Assembly: GCA_030704615.1 (NCBI GenBank)
Contig: CM060731.1
Coordinates: forward strand, 18,910,001-18,974,000
Reading direction: 5' to 3'
Length of the DNA: 64,000 bases
From: Takakia lepidozioides
Lineage: Eukaryota; Streptophyta; Takakiopsida; Takakiales; Takakiaceae
Below the pieces are notes generated by a model. The model was not told the DNA's origin and did no database searches. It worked only from the letters and a program-made list of their open reading frames with translations. Shown piece after piece: positions 35,713-48,757 of this stretch. The translations under genes were made by a program, and so were the position numbers. The stretch's first letter is position 1; the number at the start of each line of letters is the position of its first letter.

Positions 35713-37794
35713 CATACCCTTGTGGGTAATTCACCAGCTGTCCATTGTACATGTGAGCTTACATATGCTGATTGTCTTCTTGATTGTTACTCTTTGGCAA
35801 TGCACTTCCTGGGAGGAGAGGAGTTCCTGGACGGAAAAAACCTAGGACTACCTGGAATGGTTCAGCTGTTGTGAACGATTAGGAGAATACTATTCATATT
35901 TAGTAGGTTTGGACCTGGGTAGGGTGGATCAGCTTGTTATTTTGTACCAAAGATCTTTATAAAAAGATTCTTAGTGGTTGTGCATAGGCATGATTTCTGT
36001 TGAAATTTGTGTGAGATGTGGGCTTAAGATGCTTGACATCCCATGTGTTTCTTACCTCTATGTATGAAGTGATCTGAGTTCAGTTGATTTTGGCGTATGG
36101 TGGGGGATGCTTCCATGTAGGTACCATGTTGGTCTATAGGTGCAGGATTGTAGTTTAGAGTGTCTGCCTGGCTCCTTGTGTGCCCACACCATAATAAGTG
36201 GTAGTGGGCTGTGCTGTTGAAGCAAACAGATTTTTCCCTGGATTACTTGATACCATGGAAAAGTTTTGTAGTCATGTCATGTAGGTGGACAAGTGCAATA
36301 CTCTCTGAGTACCGAAGAAAACAGGCAAGCCCATGGACTTAGTAAATAAATTAAGACTTACGAAGGCAACTCAATTCAAATCTAGAAACCGTAAAAAGAT
36401 CGTAGGATTTAGGACCGCAAACTCGTCCTGTAAAGAGGAAGTTTAAACTCTTCTTTGTTTGGTAGGTGGGATTAATTATTGTATAGAAACTGTCATTAGC
36501 GTACCATGGATCCCTTAAACTAACCATAGGCAAGTGGGTGGTTCTTTGAGCCCAACCCATTTCGCTGCACACCTCGACCCCTCCTAGCTGGTATGTCGTC
36601 ACCATGTCCGCGCGCGTCCAGGGCTCGCCATATAAATGGTGCGTCTGTCGGAGGAGGCCACCGGTGATTACTGAGTCGGAGTCTGTGGAGGCCAAGCCAG
36701 CCTGTCCATGCACCAGCATGCTAAGACCCCATGCGCTGAACTCTCATCCCCTCCATGATGCCCACACGCTAGAACAATAGGCGCCCTTTTCTTTGGAAGT
36801 CAAAAACCTAAATAGTCAAGATTTCTCGCAAATCGAATCACATTTCCTTTTGCTGTTTTTTATTTGTTATTCTTTTCTAAGGCACACGAACAAGACACCA
36901 ATTACAGATTAAGTATTTTTATAAAAAGGCTTAGGTGTTGTACTAACATCATGGATACCCTTGAGGTGCAATATGGCTGCACCATTGGATTTCCTTCATT
37001 TTGAGTGGTCCTTCGAGTACCGAGTGATTGGTCTCTACCACATTATCTCCAGTACTAGGACCGGGGATATACCTCCCCATCATGCCACATTGATTTGCAA
37101 GTTAATACGCCAGCGCATTCTAACCATCTCACATAGGAGTACTGCTCACCACCCGGGTCGGAGCCCACGCCCCAAGGGCTCATCTTGCGCCCATCTCCAC
37201 TTTCTTCCAGTTCAACACACGTTGGCCAAGCTGTTGTCAACCTCCCTTTTTGGGTTATATTCACTTCGCAACTTGAACTGAAAGCAACCATGTTGCAAGC
37301 TATAGCCTCCAAACACTAAAATCCATGAGAATGCCTCTGTGTTAGTCAGAACAAGTACACCAGTGTCCCTGGGTACAAATGTTGCATAAGGAAGTCATTT
37401 CTTCATAACTCACTTGAATCTGAACCAAGTATGGATGGTACAAACACTTTTGGACTTCTTGCAGCCCAAGTCCTGTCCAGAGACTCAAGATTAGTGAGAA
37501 GTTTGCAAAGTAAACCTTCTGCTCAACTTCTTGTTTACCTTCAGATGCTTCAAAGTAGCAACAAAATTCTTTCTATTTGCATAACAGGGATGGGCTCCTA
37601 AGAATTGAAGAATTGATTCGGGGTAACCACGTCTTCTAGCCCAGCCGTAGGAGTGGTGATTCTAGCTCTGATTTCAGCATGATCAAACCCTGGAAGATAA
37701 AGATAGAAAAATGCATCTTCATACATCTTCACCCAGGGGAACTAAACTTCAGCCATGATAGTTAGCCGTGATCACACTTGCTTATGATGCCTGT
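35713..37794. other. Spacer between convergent Notchless and FLDH-like genes
   Basis: No gene recognised. The two flanking genes converge here, so both 3' ends lie in this stretch. A minus-strand open frame at 36351-36719 lacks recognisable domains. A C-rich patch near 36590-36620 contains CGCGCG. The rest is unique AT-rich sequence. Confidence 0.4.
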
Positions 37795-40700
37795 CTAGTA
37801 CTGTATGCGACCTATGTCTTTCAGCCAGGTTAGCAGCTCTCTAAGTCCCTCTTTCAGAGGTCGAGACATATATCCGAGCTCTCTCTCCGCCTTTGCACTT
37901 GAGTAGGCCCACTCATGCTTCAAAACCTCTACGGCCTGCACAGTCAAGAACACGATGTCCAGACCATCTTTAGGAGCTCATCAGCATACATGCTGTAAAG
38001 GTCCATACCCATGAAGAAGAAGGTTAGTACACTTTCACCGTGCAATATCACTACACTTCATCAACACACACACTACCTGAGTCTGACCCAGAATGGGTAT
38101 GGATCACCACAATGCAGCTATTTCTTGGCTCCCACGATAGCAATAATTAAGTCTTCCTGAGAGTCCTTCCAGACCCTTCACCGGGAGCTTTGGAGCAAGG
38201 CTATTCATCAAGGTGCCTCTCCAGTTTCCCCCACAATAGCAAGCTTTGCAAACAATTCCCAAGATCAAATCTAAATGTACAGGTGCATGCAATCATAGAG
38301 AACAGGGTTGGATAAAAATAAGCATACATGATTAGTGATGAAAGGTTGCTTCTGACTCAGGCCAGTCTGTAAACTGAAGCGGGTCCACAGAACACACACA
38401 TGCCCTGCAAACTCCATAAGCCACAGGGGAATGTGAAAATATGGAGCTTTTGTCCCTGTCAAGCTCGCAGCCATGTCAAAAATGTCCACAAAGGAGGCAT
38501 TGTCCCCGCACAACAGGTATCTCTCTCCCACTATCGCCTTCTCAATTGCTGCGAGGTGTCCGGACGCCACATCATCTACATGGCAGAGAGAAAACCTGGC
38601 TACCCCATTCCCAGGGTAGCCGGGCATTCGTCCACGAAACCGCTCAATCATCTGCAAGTACAAACTTCCCAGCTGTTGAGCAAGACTCTAGAATAACTGC
38701 TCTGCGAAATTCCTAATTGAACTTTCATCCTTCACCGAGATCATTTGCCCAAAGGAGACTGCAGACTGCAAAACTCTAGACGAGAAAGTAAGGAAAGGGT
38801 CACAGATAGGATTTGCACAATACAAAATACACTTTCCTCATCAAAGTTGTCTCATTACGAAATAGTGTCAAGGCTCATGATGGAAATTATTCTATCCTAT
38901 TGCCCAGGATGAAACTTTCCCTTTAATCTTCATTACCGGCCAGTTGTCATTGGGACTTGAAATTCTAATTCCACTCTTTACATGTAGTTCTGAAGTATTA
39001 GTCAAGACTAGTAAAAAATGAGGGATTTGGTGCTCTGATAATGGTCGCAGTAGAATGAATCCCCATTGCCATGTTTACTTGCAACAATGAGCACCAATCA
39101 AATTTCCCTTTAACCTAGGTTGAGAGAAGAGTTCGGGCATCACTGAAATGGATCTGCCACAATGTGATCTCCACAGGTTCAAAGCCAATGGAAGTACATG
39201 ATTGACAAGTACAATATCAGTGCATGGCATGCAGGTGGATTGTGCATGCAGATTCTATGGAGTGGAATGCTCTTATTTTAGGCTGCCCATAGAAGCCTTA
39301 TCTGAGCACAATATCAGTAGAAATAACCCCCCAACATTTGCTTGATTTTGAAGTGTTACTCACATAACAGGTTCATTCAAAAAATGCATGATTAGTACGG
39401 TTGCAAATCTCAATACAACAGGACTGATCGATCTGAGCACATACCAACCTCACATTGTCGGAGTTATTCTGACTAGAGGTTGAAAATGCTCTTGATTAGC
39501 TTCCACACATACCATTTCAGCCAGAGAGTTCCCTTTGGTGAGTTTGCCTGGCCCATACACCATGCCTGGGTAAAGCAATACAATTGGCACCCCTTGTGCG
39601 GCAGCCTCTCGAGCAACTTTGTCCGCCAGGAACTTGGACTCCTCATATGATGTGCAAAACTGTTTTCCTGGGTGAACCTGCACAATTCTCTGTTTTAGTA
39701 AACAGATATCTCAAGGGAAGGAAGTCTCCCGATAACCACCTGACTCGTGCAACAGATTCTGACAATGTATTGATTGAGTCACAAGCATAGATTAGTATGG
39801 GCTTCCATAAACCTCAGAGGCTGCATGGTCATACCATGCTGCCAACCCACTTTCTGTCTGGGGGACAGCAACAGTACTCTAAACTCATTTACTAGTATTC
39901 TAAACTTCAGTTGAGTCCAACACCCAAAAGATGCAAGCCAGAAAGTGTAGTTGCCAGCGATGTGGAAAGTGAATAAAACAGGCTCATCAACCAATTCTCA
40001 AAGCTAGCTGTTGAGAATCAGCTTTTTCTGTTTGGCCAACATGTGGCAACCACAGTAAAACCCCTGCCGACTGCCGATTGTACCGAAAAGCTCCAACCGG
40101 GCCTACAGCTAGCTAGTAATTTTAATAGTAAGAGACTGGCGAGAAAAAGGAGACCACAGTGAACCTGTTCTTCATCAGCAACATTCCCATCTGTTGGACC
40201 CAGAGCGAAAAAAGACGATGTGTAGATGAGCTTTTTGACAGTGGAATTGGCCTTCACAGCATTGATCACGTTCTTTAGTCCTGCTACATTTACCTGTAAT
40301 TTGCAATCCAGCCAGAGTTAGTCCAGTAGTAGTTCTCAGAATCACACTGGGTCGGCTTTGAGATACAGTGAGTTGGTTCACTCAGTGGAACTGCATTCAC
40401 CCATTCCACCACTATGCTCTCAAAAAGACCAGTTGCAACTGATGACAGGGAAACAGAATAAATGCCACGCGCGCTTCAAATTGCTGTGAAAGCCGACATG
40501 GGCATTGGCACACCTACTTTAGTGCAACGATCTCAAGAATTGGAGACAGCTCCACCAAATGCAATGCAAACTATTGGCTTGAACCATGTAACAACAATTC
40601 GAGCAAGGAAAAACTAGACAAACTTAAAATTGATGGGGAGAAGATGGCTCCAACTCAATCTCTGAAACGCATATGTACACTGTTTTAGGCGTACCGTACT

Positions 40701-41087
40701 GCTCTTGAACTCTTCCATTGAACTGGAGAACTATCCCGAGGAGCAATGCTAGCGAAACCACAAATGCGGCCAGCACACCACCTTCTACTTACCCAAAACA
40801 AGGGGTAAAACAGAGTATAGAGTACACACCGTGATGAACTGGGAGTTGTCGGGCAACCAGGCACCCACCAAGGCGGCTGTATGAATGACAGCATCACATC
40901 CACTACAGGCAGCCATGAGCGACTGAGCATCCAGAATGTCGCCCACGGCCAACTCTACCTCTGGTGGCAGCCCATCCACCACACTGCTGCTCCGCACCAA
41001 TGCCCGAACAGTGTAACCCGCATGCACCATCGCTAGACACAGACGACATCCTAGAAACCCTGAGGCACCCGTCAATAGCACCCTCAT
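37795..41087 (-). CDS. FLDH: NAD(P)-dependent epimerase/reductase, farnesol-dehydrogenase-like
   Basis: Five exons on the minus strand give 338 residues: 41087-40830, 40293-40165, 39677-39513, 38651-38328, 37935-37795. The protein starts with a Rossmann dinucleotide motif TGASGFLG (residues 6-13). The short-chain dehydrogenase active site is complete, with TSS at 111-113, Tyr140 and Lys144 in SYEESK. Later blocks LLYPGMVYGPGKLT, HVDDVASGH, GERYLL and a C-terminal HEWAYSSAKAERELGY match the extended SDR group that includes Arabidopsis FLDH (At4g33360), an NAD-dependent farnesol dehydrogenase. The length is close to that protein. The substrate in this organism is not shown by the sequence; flavonoid-reductase relatives share the fold, but FLDH is the better match along the whole length. 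The ATG at 41087 directly precedes RVLLTGASG. Confidence 0.92.
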
Positions 41088-42239
41088 TGTCTCCCTGCAC
41101 CACAACCCAATTCATGCAAATGCTCCCTGCTGCAAGCTTGCAATCCCCATGGCATTCACCTCCACAAGAGATCCTCTCAGTGCTCTTGAAGGCCGAAAAC
41201 AGGGAGTTCAAGGAGTTTCTGGCTTGGTTTGCGCACACGCAGCAGGTGGATTTGAACTCCGCACCGCATCACCACCACTAAATCCTTCTTCTTTTATTGT
41301 TTCTTCTTCCAATGCTTCGAACTTCCCTGGATGTTTCCGAGAGAGAGAGGGAGAGAGAGAGATGGTGCTGCAAGAGTAGAACACAACAGTGAGAGACTTG
41401 GCTGTTGAAGCAATGTGTTTGAATACGATGCAATGCAATTAAGCTTATTAGTACAGTAGATATGTATAAGTCACTGGAAGGCTGAAGGATCGCCGTGTAT
41501 GTTGTGTAGCAACACCAGCTAAGTTTGAAAAATATGAGTGCCACTGATGTGAATAGTTCTGGTTGACAGGAATGTGCTGGATAGTGAGCGATCATTTGTA
41601 TAGGGGAAATGAGACCAGGAGTAGCATGAGGGCACAATCGGCCACAGCTGCTATGCTCGACGAGACGTAGTAGGGACTGACCTCGGTTAATGGGGACCTC
41701 GATTAGGGGAGATGTTGGGCTAAGTGGCATCAATATCTAAACCCACGCTGAACCAGAAATACAACAGTCAGGCCTTGAGATTTTTTCTAACATGGAAGTG
41801 GGTTGCGGAGACGACAAAGTGTGGTGAATGCGCAGCTCTGTGTTCTCTTCCGCTGCTGCAGCGAGTTGCTTGAAGGATGTATGGCGGGCAAAGGATACAG
41901 AGCCCCTCCTTTTTACTCTACACACACCACACTCTCTCTCTTCGTGCAAGAGTGCAGACGGGTTCCCCGCGGAGGAGATGTTTTCGTCCACGCTTTTCTC
42001 TCAGTGCAACAACGAGCCACGACAATGTTTCTCCTCTGAATGCGTCGGAGCCCACATATCATGCAGCGGATCAATGGGGCAAAATGTGTAGTTGAAGTGG
42101 GTGAATCTCCGCCCCTGATCTTTGGGGAGAGCTTTATGATGGCATTATCATCTTTATCCACGAATCTACCCAAGGAGGGTCGCAGTTTTCAGCTGTCTCT
42201 CTATACTTTTTGAGTTGATTGCAAACAAGTGTAGTTACA
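41088..42239. other. Spacer upstream of FLDH-like gene
   Basis: This holds the promoter and leader of the minus-strand FLDH-like gene. A GA microsatellite lies at 41339-41362 and could mark the leader, since plant promoters often carry GAGA runs. A minus-strand B-box-like word (complement of GGATTTGAACTCC) lies near 41252. No protein gene is recognised. Confidence 0.4.
41339..41362. repeat. GA microsatellite upstream of FLDH-like gene
   Basis: A nearly pure GA run (GAGAGAGAGGGAGAGAGAGA) lies about 250 bp upstream of the FLDH-like start codon. Such runs are common in plant promoters and leaders; no function can be shown here. Confidence 0.85.
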
Positions 42240-43040
42240 GTCTGCTTCATCCTTTTCCAGAGAGCCTCGGAAAATCAAGCGCTGCTGGTCAGGGGGGTAC
42301 CCTCCTTATCCTGAATCATGGTCTTCACGTTGTCAATTGTGTCCAAGCTCTCAACCTCCAGAGTGATAGACTTGCCTGTCAGAGTCTTCACAAATGCATC
42401 CCCTCAGTCGGAGCACGAGGTGAAGAGTGGACTCCTTCTGGATGGTATAATCTGCCCCGGGCAACCCCATCCTCCAGTTGCTTGCCTATAAAGATGAGCC
42501 TCCGCTGGTCAGGGGGAATCCCTTCCTTGTCTTGAATCTTAACTTGACGTTGTCAATCTGATCTTTACACATCCAAAGTGTTTGTCTTTCCACTTAGTGT
42601 TTTCACAAAGATCTGCATGCCTTCCTTCTGGATGTTGTGAGTGCGGCCATATTCTCCTGCAATGATCAGGCGCTGCTGGTCAGGAGGAATACATGAGGGT
42701 ATACCCTCCTCATCTTGAATCTTAGTCTTCCATTGGGACGGTGTCAGAACTCTGCAGCTCAAGAGTAATGGTCTCTCCAGTCAGTGTTTTCATGAAGATC
42801 TGCATGCCTCCCCCTCAAATGGAGCACCAAATGTAAAGTGGACTCCTTCTGGATGTTGTAATCAGCCAGGATACAGCCGTCCTCAAGTTGCTTGCCAGCA
42901 AAGATCAAACACTGCTGATTGGGGAAGATGCCCTCCGTGTCCTGAATCTTAGTCTTCACATTATTGATCGTATCCGAGCTTCCACCTCAAGAGTGATAGA
43001 CTGCCCAGTCAGGTTTTTCACAAAGATCTGCATGTCTCCC
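42240..43040 (-). pseudogene. Polyubiquitin pseudogene, about four degenerate tandem units
   Basis: Read on the minus strand, MQIFVK-type starts occur at about 43034, 42803 and 42620, with a degenerate one near 42400, giving four head-to-tail ubiquitin units of about 180-232 bp. Unit 1 loses one base near codon 18, which shifts the frame, and gains one at its Gly-Gly end. It also has changes such as K33T, P37F, R42C, R54C and R72H. Unit 2 lacks part of its C-terminal half; unit 3 breaks after codon 17; the last unit stops around the LIF core. Functional plant polyubiquitin is nearly invariant, so this locus is clearly dead. It has no introns within units, as usual for polyubiquitin. Whether it arose by retroposition or decay in place cannot be decided. 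Confidence 0.88.
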
Positions 43041-43049
43041 CTCAAATGG

Positions 43050-45726
43050 AGCATACCAAGTGCTTTCTGCTCTGTCCAAATTTGGGATGTCTATGTGCAC
43101 TAGCTATGGCAAGCAAAGGTATGTAGATGTCTGTCACACCTTTGCATATGGAGGAAATTTGAAGGTTGTTGCTAGGTTTAACTCCAATCTTAGATGTGTG
43201 ATACATGAGACTTATTACTCTCAAAGTGGACATCTTCCTCTCTTGCAGTCCATGGGGAATCTAGAAAATGCCTGCTTTATTGGGATTGTAATGTTATGAA
43301 CCTGTCTCCGTCAGATTTAGGTTACGTGCCCTCCGCATCATAGAGATTGTTGCTGGTCAAGCAAGCTGTATCTAGAAACAATGTTGCAGTTTCTCATAGC
43401 ACAACTGGATATCTTTCTATTTACAGTTATGTACAGTATCAAGTGGGTGTGTTGTGATCTGGACATAGGGCCTTCTGTAGTTGTGGAAAGGTCAAGGTGT
43501 AAATTTTTTCACCTGTGATATTTACTGCACTTTTGTATGGGTCACATGTTTTGAAATAGGTTTGATAGCAGACTCCCAGTCTTTTTGGAGCTCTGAAAAC
43601 TTTTATGTTGGAAAGGGACTTCTAAAATGTGGATATTCTGAGGAGTGCACATGAAATGAGATGGTGTCTGCTATGTCCGGTTATTTACCCTCCTAGGCGG
43701 GTACCGTAATTGCTGTCATGTATGATGATCTACCACTCCATACTTAGGCAGCTTGAATAATGAGGAATAACAGGTGCCTCTGTAGCATTGTTTCTAGTTG
43801 TTGAGCATATGCAGATCTTCTTTCACCTGAGAATTTCATGTTGGTCTGCTGGTGTTGGGGTTCTTCCATGAGACTGGCAATGGATTGCTACATCTGTCTG
43901 TATCTATAGGTTTTTTCCATTTCCTTCTCTGCTAGTTCCCTCCTCCTGGTTGTATGACCTTGCTGTGAATGCAAATTCATCGACACAGTTGTAAAGGAGA
44001 AGTTTACAGTCTGCCTGAGGGCTGGTTTTGGGTTCTCTATTGAATATCTTTCCTCGTGCTAGCAGTTTATGCTTGAAATGCAGGCTCTGGACAGTTCTGT
44101 TTTGAGCACGTTTCCATTGTGTCTTTTTCAGAAGGCATACTTACAAAAAGAGGAGGCCAGGTATGTTCCATTTGTGAGAGAGTTGATGATTTCTATGCCA
44201 CACAAAAGTCATGTTCAACCTTGTGCAGAAAAATGTGAACAGGTTTTTTTCAAGAGTAGTCCTACTGGAGATTTTTCATCGTATGCTTCGGCAAGTTGCT
44301 CTAATGTGGACTGGGGTAGTTGGCAACAGATTGTTCATTACTGTTGTGTCTTTCAACCTGTCACTCCACATGTCTGGCTGATTACAAAGTCCCTGAGCTG
44401 CTGCTCTACAGTACTGCTTGTTGACATGTGTCCATGCAGCTTGTCTTGATGATTGGTTCCAGGGCGACTCTATCTTGGTTGTTGCAAGTTCATGAGACCA
44501 GAGTAAGCTTCCTTTCCATGTGAAGTTTTGTTTTATACTGCTGCTGGGGCTGAGAAAGCCAATATACAGACATGGAGAAGCTTTTGAATATAATAGTTCT
44601 CAAAATGTTTTTGGGAGAGTTGAGGCAAAGATGTGAATGTTTGTCATGTTATAGCACAAGCAGGCAACATGATGCACTGAGCAACTTTTTGTAGATATTC
44701 TACAGGCACTCTATTGTGCTGCCCATCATGTGAACTGCAAATACTGGCGAAGCTTAGGGAGGCTTAGCTTTGTGACAGGACCTACAGTGATTATTTATCA
44801 CTTTGCAAATAAGTTTTTTCGATCTGTTGTTATGATGACACTTGAATGTGTGCAGTCACCATAAACCATAAATCAACCTGCAGTCCTTGGAGGCTGATTG
44901 TGTATTCTTGAATCTCTCATCTTTAGCAGGAGCTGTGTAAATGCCAATCGAACTGATTTTGACACCAAGCTAAGACCTCATTTGCACTCGAAGGTAGATA
45001 AGAAGAGATATCCTATTTGGCCTCACTGTTCACACTTCACTATCCCATGTGGCACAAGTGCCATGCAGGATAGCAGGATTTTAGAGAGCTGCTGCGGGTA
45101 GCGTCAACTTGACAGCTATCTTAATCCTTGCTCAGAGCAGGATTTATACTCTGTTGCTGATAGCTCCAAATGCGAATGCCGACAGGTTAAGCAAATACCA
45201 TGACTGGTGCTTTGACAGCTTGCCATGTGACAATCCGTCAGACCTGTAAGAGGTATGTTAGGGAAATACCTATCTGCTAGTGTGAATGGAGCTTGAGCTC
45301 CACATTTTGGGTATACCAAAGAACATACAAAGGTATTATGAGCATATTACACTTGTGCCCACTGTCGATGGAATGAAGGAATGGTGTGAGTCAACCGATG
45401 TCAAGACTTATATAATGGACACCATAGTTGACTACTGGGGGTAAACATTGTTGTAGCCAGCAGTACCGATCGAACCTAGGGACACAGAAGACAACAGTAA
45501 TACTGATACTCCAGGGAGTGACAAGTTTCAGTGTCCACTGTGTATGCTAAAAGCTTGACTTCAACCACAAAAAATGAGTCTATTGGACAAGTGCTTCTCT
45601 CATCCTGAGGAAGTGAGGCTCGCACGATTTGAGTTCTGAAGCCATTTGTTGCGTACTCAAAAACTGAACTTTAGGTAGCATGATCCTGTAATCAAATCCT
45701 GACTATTCACATGGGGCCCCCTTGTC
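43050..45726. other. Spacer without recognised gene
   Basis: The sequence is AT-rich and unique. The longest plus-strand frame, 44069-44449, has 126 codons and no domain I recognise. Upstream sequence of the former polyubiquitin gene should lie just right of 43040, but no clear promoter or leader intron remains visible. Confidence 0.35.
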
Positions 45727-46556
45727 TTAACCCTTCAGTTCCCAAGCCCTTTTTTTACTTTTTACCAATTTTGGGTACCCAGCTGCAGTAAATTGCCCCT
45801 ATAAACCTACCAAGAATCATCCAGAGATTCCAGCCTTATCGTAGTGGGCCCAGCTCATTTATGCATGACATACCAAAAAATGAGCCAAGGCCACCGTGGA
45901 AATTGTGAGATAATAACGTTGGCCCGGACCTCAAATATGAGGTCCCAAGGAAAAAGTGAGAAAGAAATTGTTTGACCAAATCAAATCCTAGCTTTATCCA
46001 ATTTTACTTGCCCCAAGACCCACCATTTCCAAATCAATAGTGGAGTGGCTATGACCCCACTAAATTGCAGGTCCAACTGATTTTTTCACCTATGGTTGCT
46101 ATTCATGCAATTACATAGGGGTTGAAATCTCAAAATTGACAAGAGAAAATGTGCCTCCAAATGAAGTACTTTTTTTTCTACAAATTTTTTAAAAGCCAAT
46201 GGTGGATGTGTGTATGTAAAGCTCACACACCACAAGGTGAAGTGCTTTTTCTAAAATTGTTAATTTTCTGCCAAAAAGGCCTTTGGAGTGCAATCTGTTT
46301 TGGGCTTGTTTACCTGCCATGTCAGCGGTCAACAAGCCCTTTTCAGGCCCAAAACGTAAATGAGAGATCTAAGATTTTTTTGTAGGTCGTAGCTTTTGTT
46401 TTTTATTTCAATTTTATTTTTTGCATCGTACTCCAGACAAATCCCTTGTCATTAAAGCTTCAGGAGTGGGCCCCATCAGATTAGATCTGCAAAAATTAGG
46501 TCGAACTGCAAATTCAAAGTGACCCGATTCAGGTCGCTTGGGAACTTAAGGGACTT
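45727..46556. mobile_element. Second TTAA-type inverted-repeat element
   Basis: The left end is TTAA then CCCTTCAGTTCCCAAGC (45727-45747). The right end, GCTTGGGAACTTAAGGG (46536-46552), is its inverted copy with one mismatch. A subterminal palindrome GACCCGATTCAGGTCG (46521-46536) adjoins the right end, as in the element at 28481-29718, and both ends begin CCCTT/C-AG. The outer right flank is ACTT instead of TTAA, so one side of the duplication is lost or mutated. The 0.8 kb interior has no long frame, so it would be non-autonomous. Confidence 0.5.
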
Positions 46557-48499
46557 GATTTGCATGCAGAATTGTGTTTACCACCAGATCTTGGCTCTAG
46601 TGAGTAAAAGACATGGCATTAGCACACCTTACTACTGATATCCCTTTTATTTTTATATTGAACAGCCTGCACATGGGTCATTTTAAGATGGGGACGTGTA
46701 CATCTGAGCGTCAGACATCAGATTTCTAGAAATATGCTGGATTCGCAAACACACCGGAATGATGGACGCCCAGTGGACAAATTGGAGGTGCTAAACTATT
46801 CATCAACAAGTGAGCATTATGATAACAAACACACAACAAACAACAGATTAGGGAACTCTTCCTTGTGGTGCTGGAACACTCACACTTGCGAGTGTTATCA
46901 CCCTAAAAACCTATACTTACTGAGAGAGATGACCCATAACCAAGGTGTACAGACTGATCCGATCAATGCAGCACTTCCTGTCAGAGTTCATACCCTGGCT
47001 GGAAGAACAAGCCCATCTGATCAATGCAAGACTGGCATCCCCTATGTGTCAGAGATAAGCAAAGGTAGCAAGGCAGTAATGATAGTGTCAGTGTCTGGCT
47101 CATTAGATGGCTGCATGCGATCCCTAAATGAGCTTCCAACTTGTGGCGGTACCTCCACTTTACTCTTGCAATCGCTGCTCTCCCCCTTCTTCTTCCTCCT
47201 CTTCTCTCTCCTCCTAACTCTATGCATGGCTTGTGGTGGGCCCCGAATGCGACCGAGAGGAGACATAAGATGCACGACGCCCGAGAGTGTCAGAAATGAA
47301 GTGGCCAGAGGGGCGCTCGCATGATTAGGGACCGTGTGATTCCGCCCGTGTGCGTTGGGGCAGGCGTAGTGATGGCGGTCATGGCAGCGCTGCCTCCCTT
47401 GTCCTTCTTGTCTCTCATCTGTCGGTGCCGCAGCCTTCCGCCATCTCTCCTTCCCTTCCGATCCTAACGAACTCCAAACTCCGTATGCACGAGACAGATT
47501 GTTGGGTTGCAAAGATTCCAGCAAAAGAATCTACTGATCTTCCCAAACAATCTCTGTGGCCATGTTGCCCAATTCTTCCAAGAGACTTTGAAAGGCTCCC
47601 AAATTCCAATTGGCTCCAGCCCACAAACAGCTGGGTGGGTAATGCAATGTATCTTCTGGGGTGTTTAAGGATTTGAACCCAAGTCAGGGAAAACCAAACC
47701 GGAGACAATTGGACAATTGGGACAATTGCGGAATCTGTCTTTTGAAATCCAAACCCACCTAACCTCCCGCAAGCAAGCTAGTTGGTCTGTAATGCGGAAA
47801 CTCGGTCCAAATTTGGGTTGCCCCAATTGAGCCTTGAGGCCTGTGGGCTACCAGATTACACTCAAAGTTTTGTGTTTGGACTAAGTATGCGAAAATTGCA
47901 GATGGGTGCGGTCGAATTTCGAACACAGCACGGCTTGGAAGAAGCAGGTCGGAAGCGGTGGGCAGTGATAGTATCTTTGCCCAAGAGAGGCAGATATTAT
48001 GGAGGAAGTGGATCTTTGTGTCTTTACATGCACAAAGTATGCGATCATGGGTGGTCTGCCAGCGAAGTGGGGAATTTTTCCCTTCCCTTCCTTGCGGGGC
48101 TTCGCACGACGGTTGCGCATTGTGGAGTTGCATATAACGCATGCAATGCGCAAGTATCGGACATCCATCCGTGGACACCTTTGTTGACCATCTTGGTCTT
48201 GCTTTTGAAAACTTCCATGCCCAAATAACATTTATAGAATGCAGGAGAAGACACACACCAGAAAGCCACCGCCTCTTTCCGGAAAAAAAAAAATGGTGAA
48301 CAACCCAATTGTCCTTAGAATCCCATTCCGGGATTTTCGGTTCGTTAAAATATCATACATAAAGGTTACTTGATGAGTCCAAAGTATATTCTCACATACT
48401 GACACTGTATCTCTGTCTCACTATCTATTCCGCGCATATTCCTCGTCCATTGGTCTCAAGGGTTACATGGTATGGGCTAACTTTGTCGATTTGAGTCCG

Positions 48500-48576
48500 A
48501 TGTCTTCTGCCATATTCCCATATTCCCATTTGTTGATGTCTTATGCCATATTCCCATATTCCCATTTGTTAATGTA
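48500..48576. repeat. Tandem 40-bp duplication
   Basis: The word TGATGTCTTATGCCATATTC followed by CCATATTCCCATTTGTT occurs twice in direct succession with small changes. Each copy itself contains a doubled ATATTCCC. It is a recent local slippage product with no assigned function. Confidence 0.8.
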
Positions 48577-48757
48577 GGCGGAGTGGAGAGCCAAATTTAA
48601 AGTTGGTTTGGGAAGGACAAATGAAGACTCAACTACAAACATACAAATCATCATCTACAAAGTAAAGCCTGGGCGCCAGCACAAGGCTCATGGGACACCG
48701 CCCAAGGGAAGGGGGAGAATATTATCCCACACCGCCGCATAATATTACATATTACAC

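Noticed and set aside
36351-36719. 122-codon minus-strand frame in the Notchless-FLDH spacer
   Set aside because: No domain or splice structure could be recognised; it could be an old element fragment but nothing supports that.
44069-44449. 126-codon plus-strand frame
   Set aside because: No recognised family and no convincing neighbouring exons.
47042-47524. 160-codon minus-strand frame
   Set aside because: No recognisable domain, composition is low in structure, and it overlaps other open frames in GC-richer spacer DNA.
47669-47680. Perfect B box GGGTTCAAATCC on the minus strand
   Set aside because: No A box at the right distance and no shared SINE body nearby, so it was not called as an element.
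47759-48256. Overlapping long frames on both strands
   Set aside because: Three or more frames are open at once and none shows family motifs, which points to chance.
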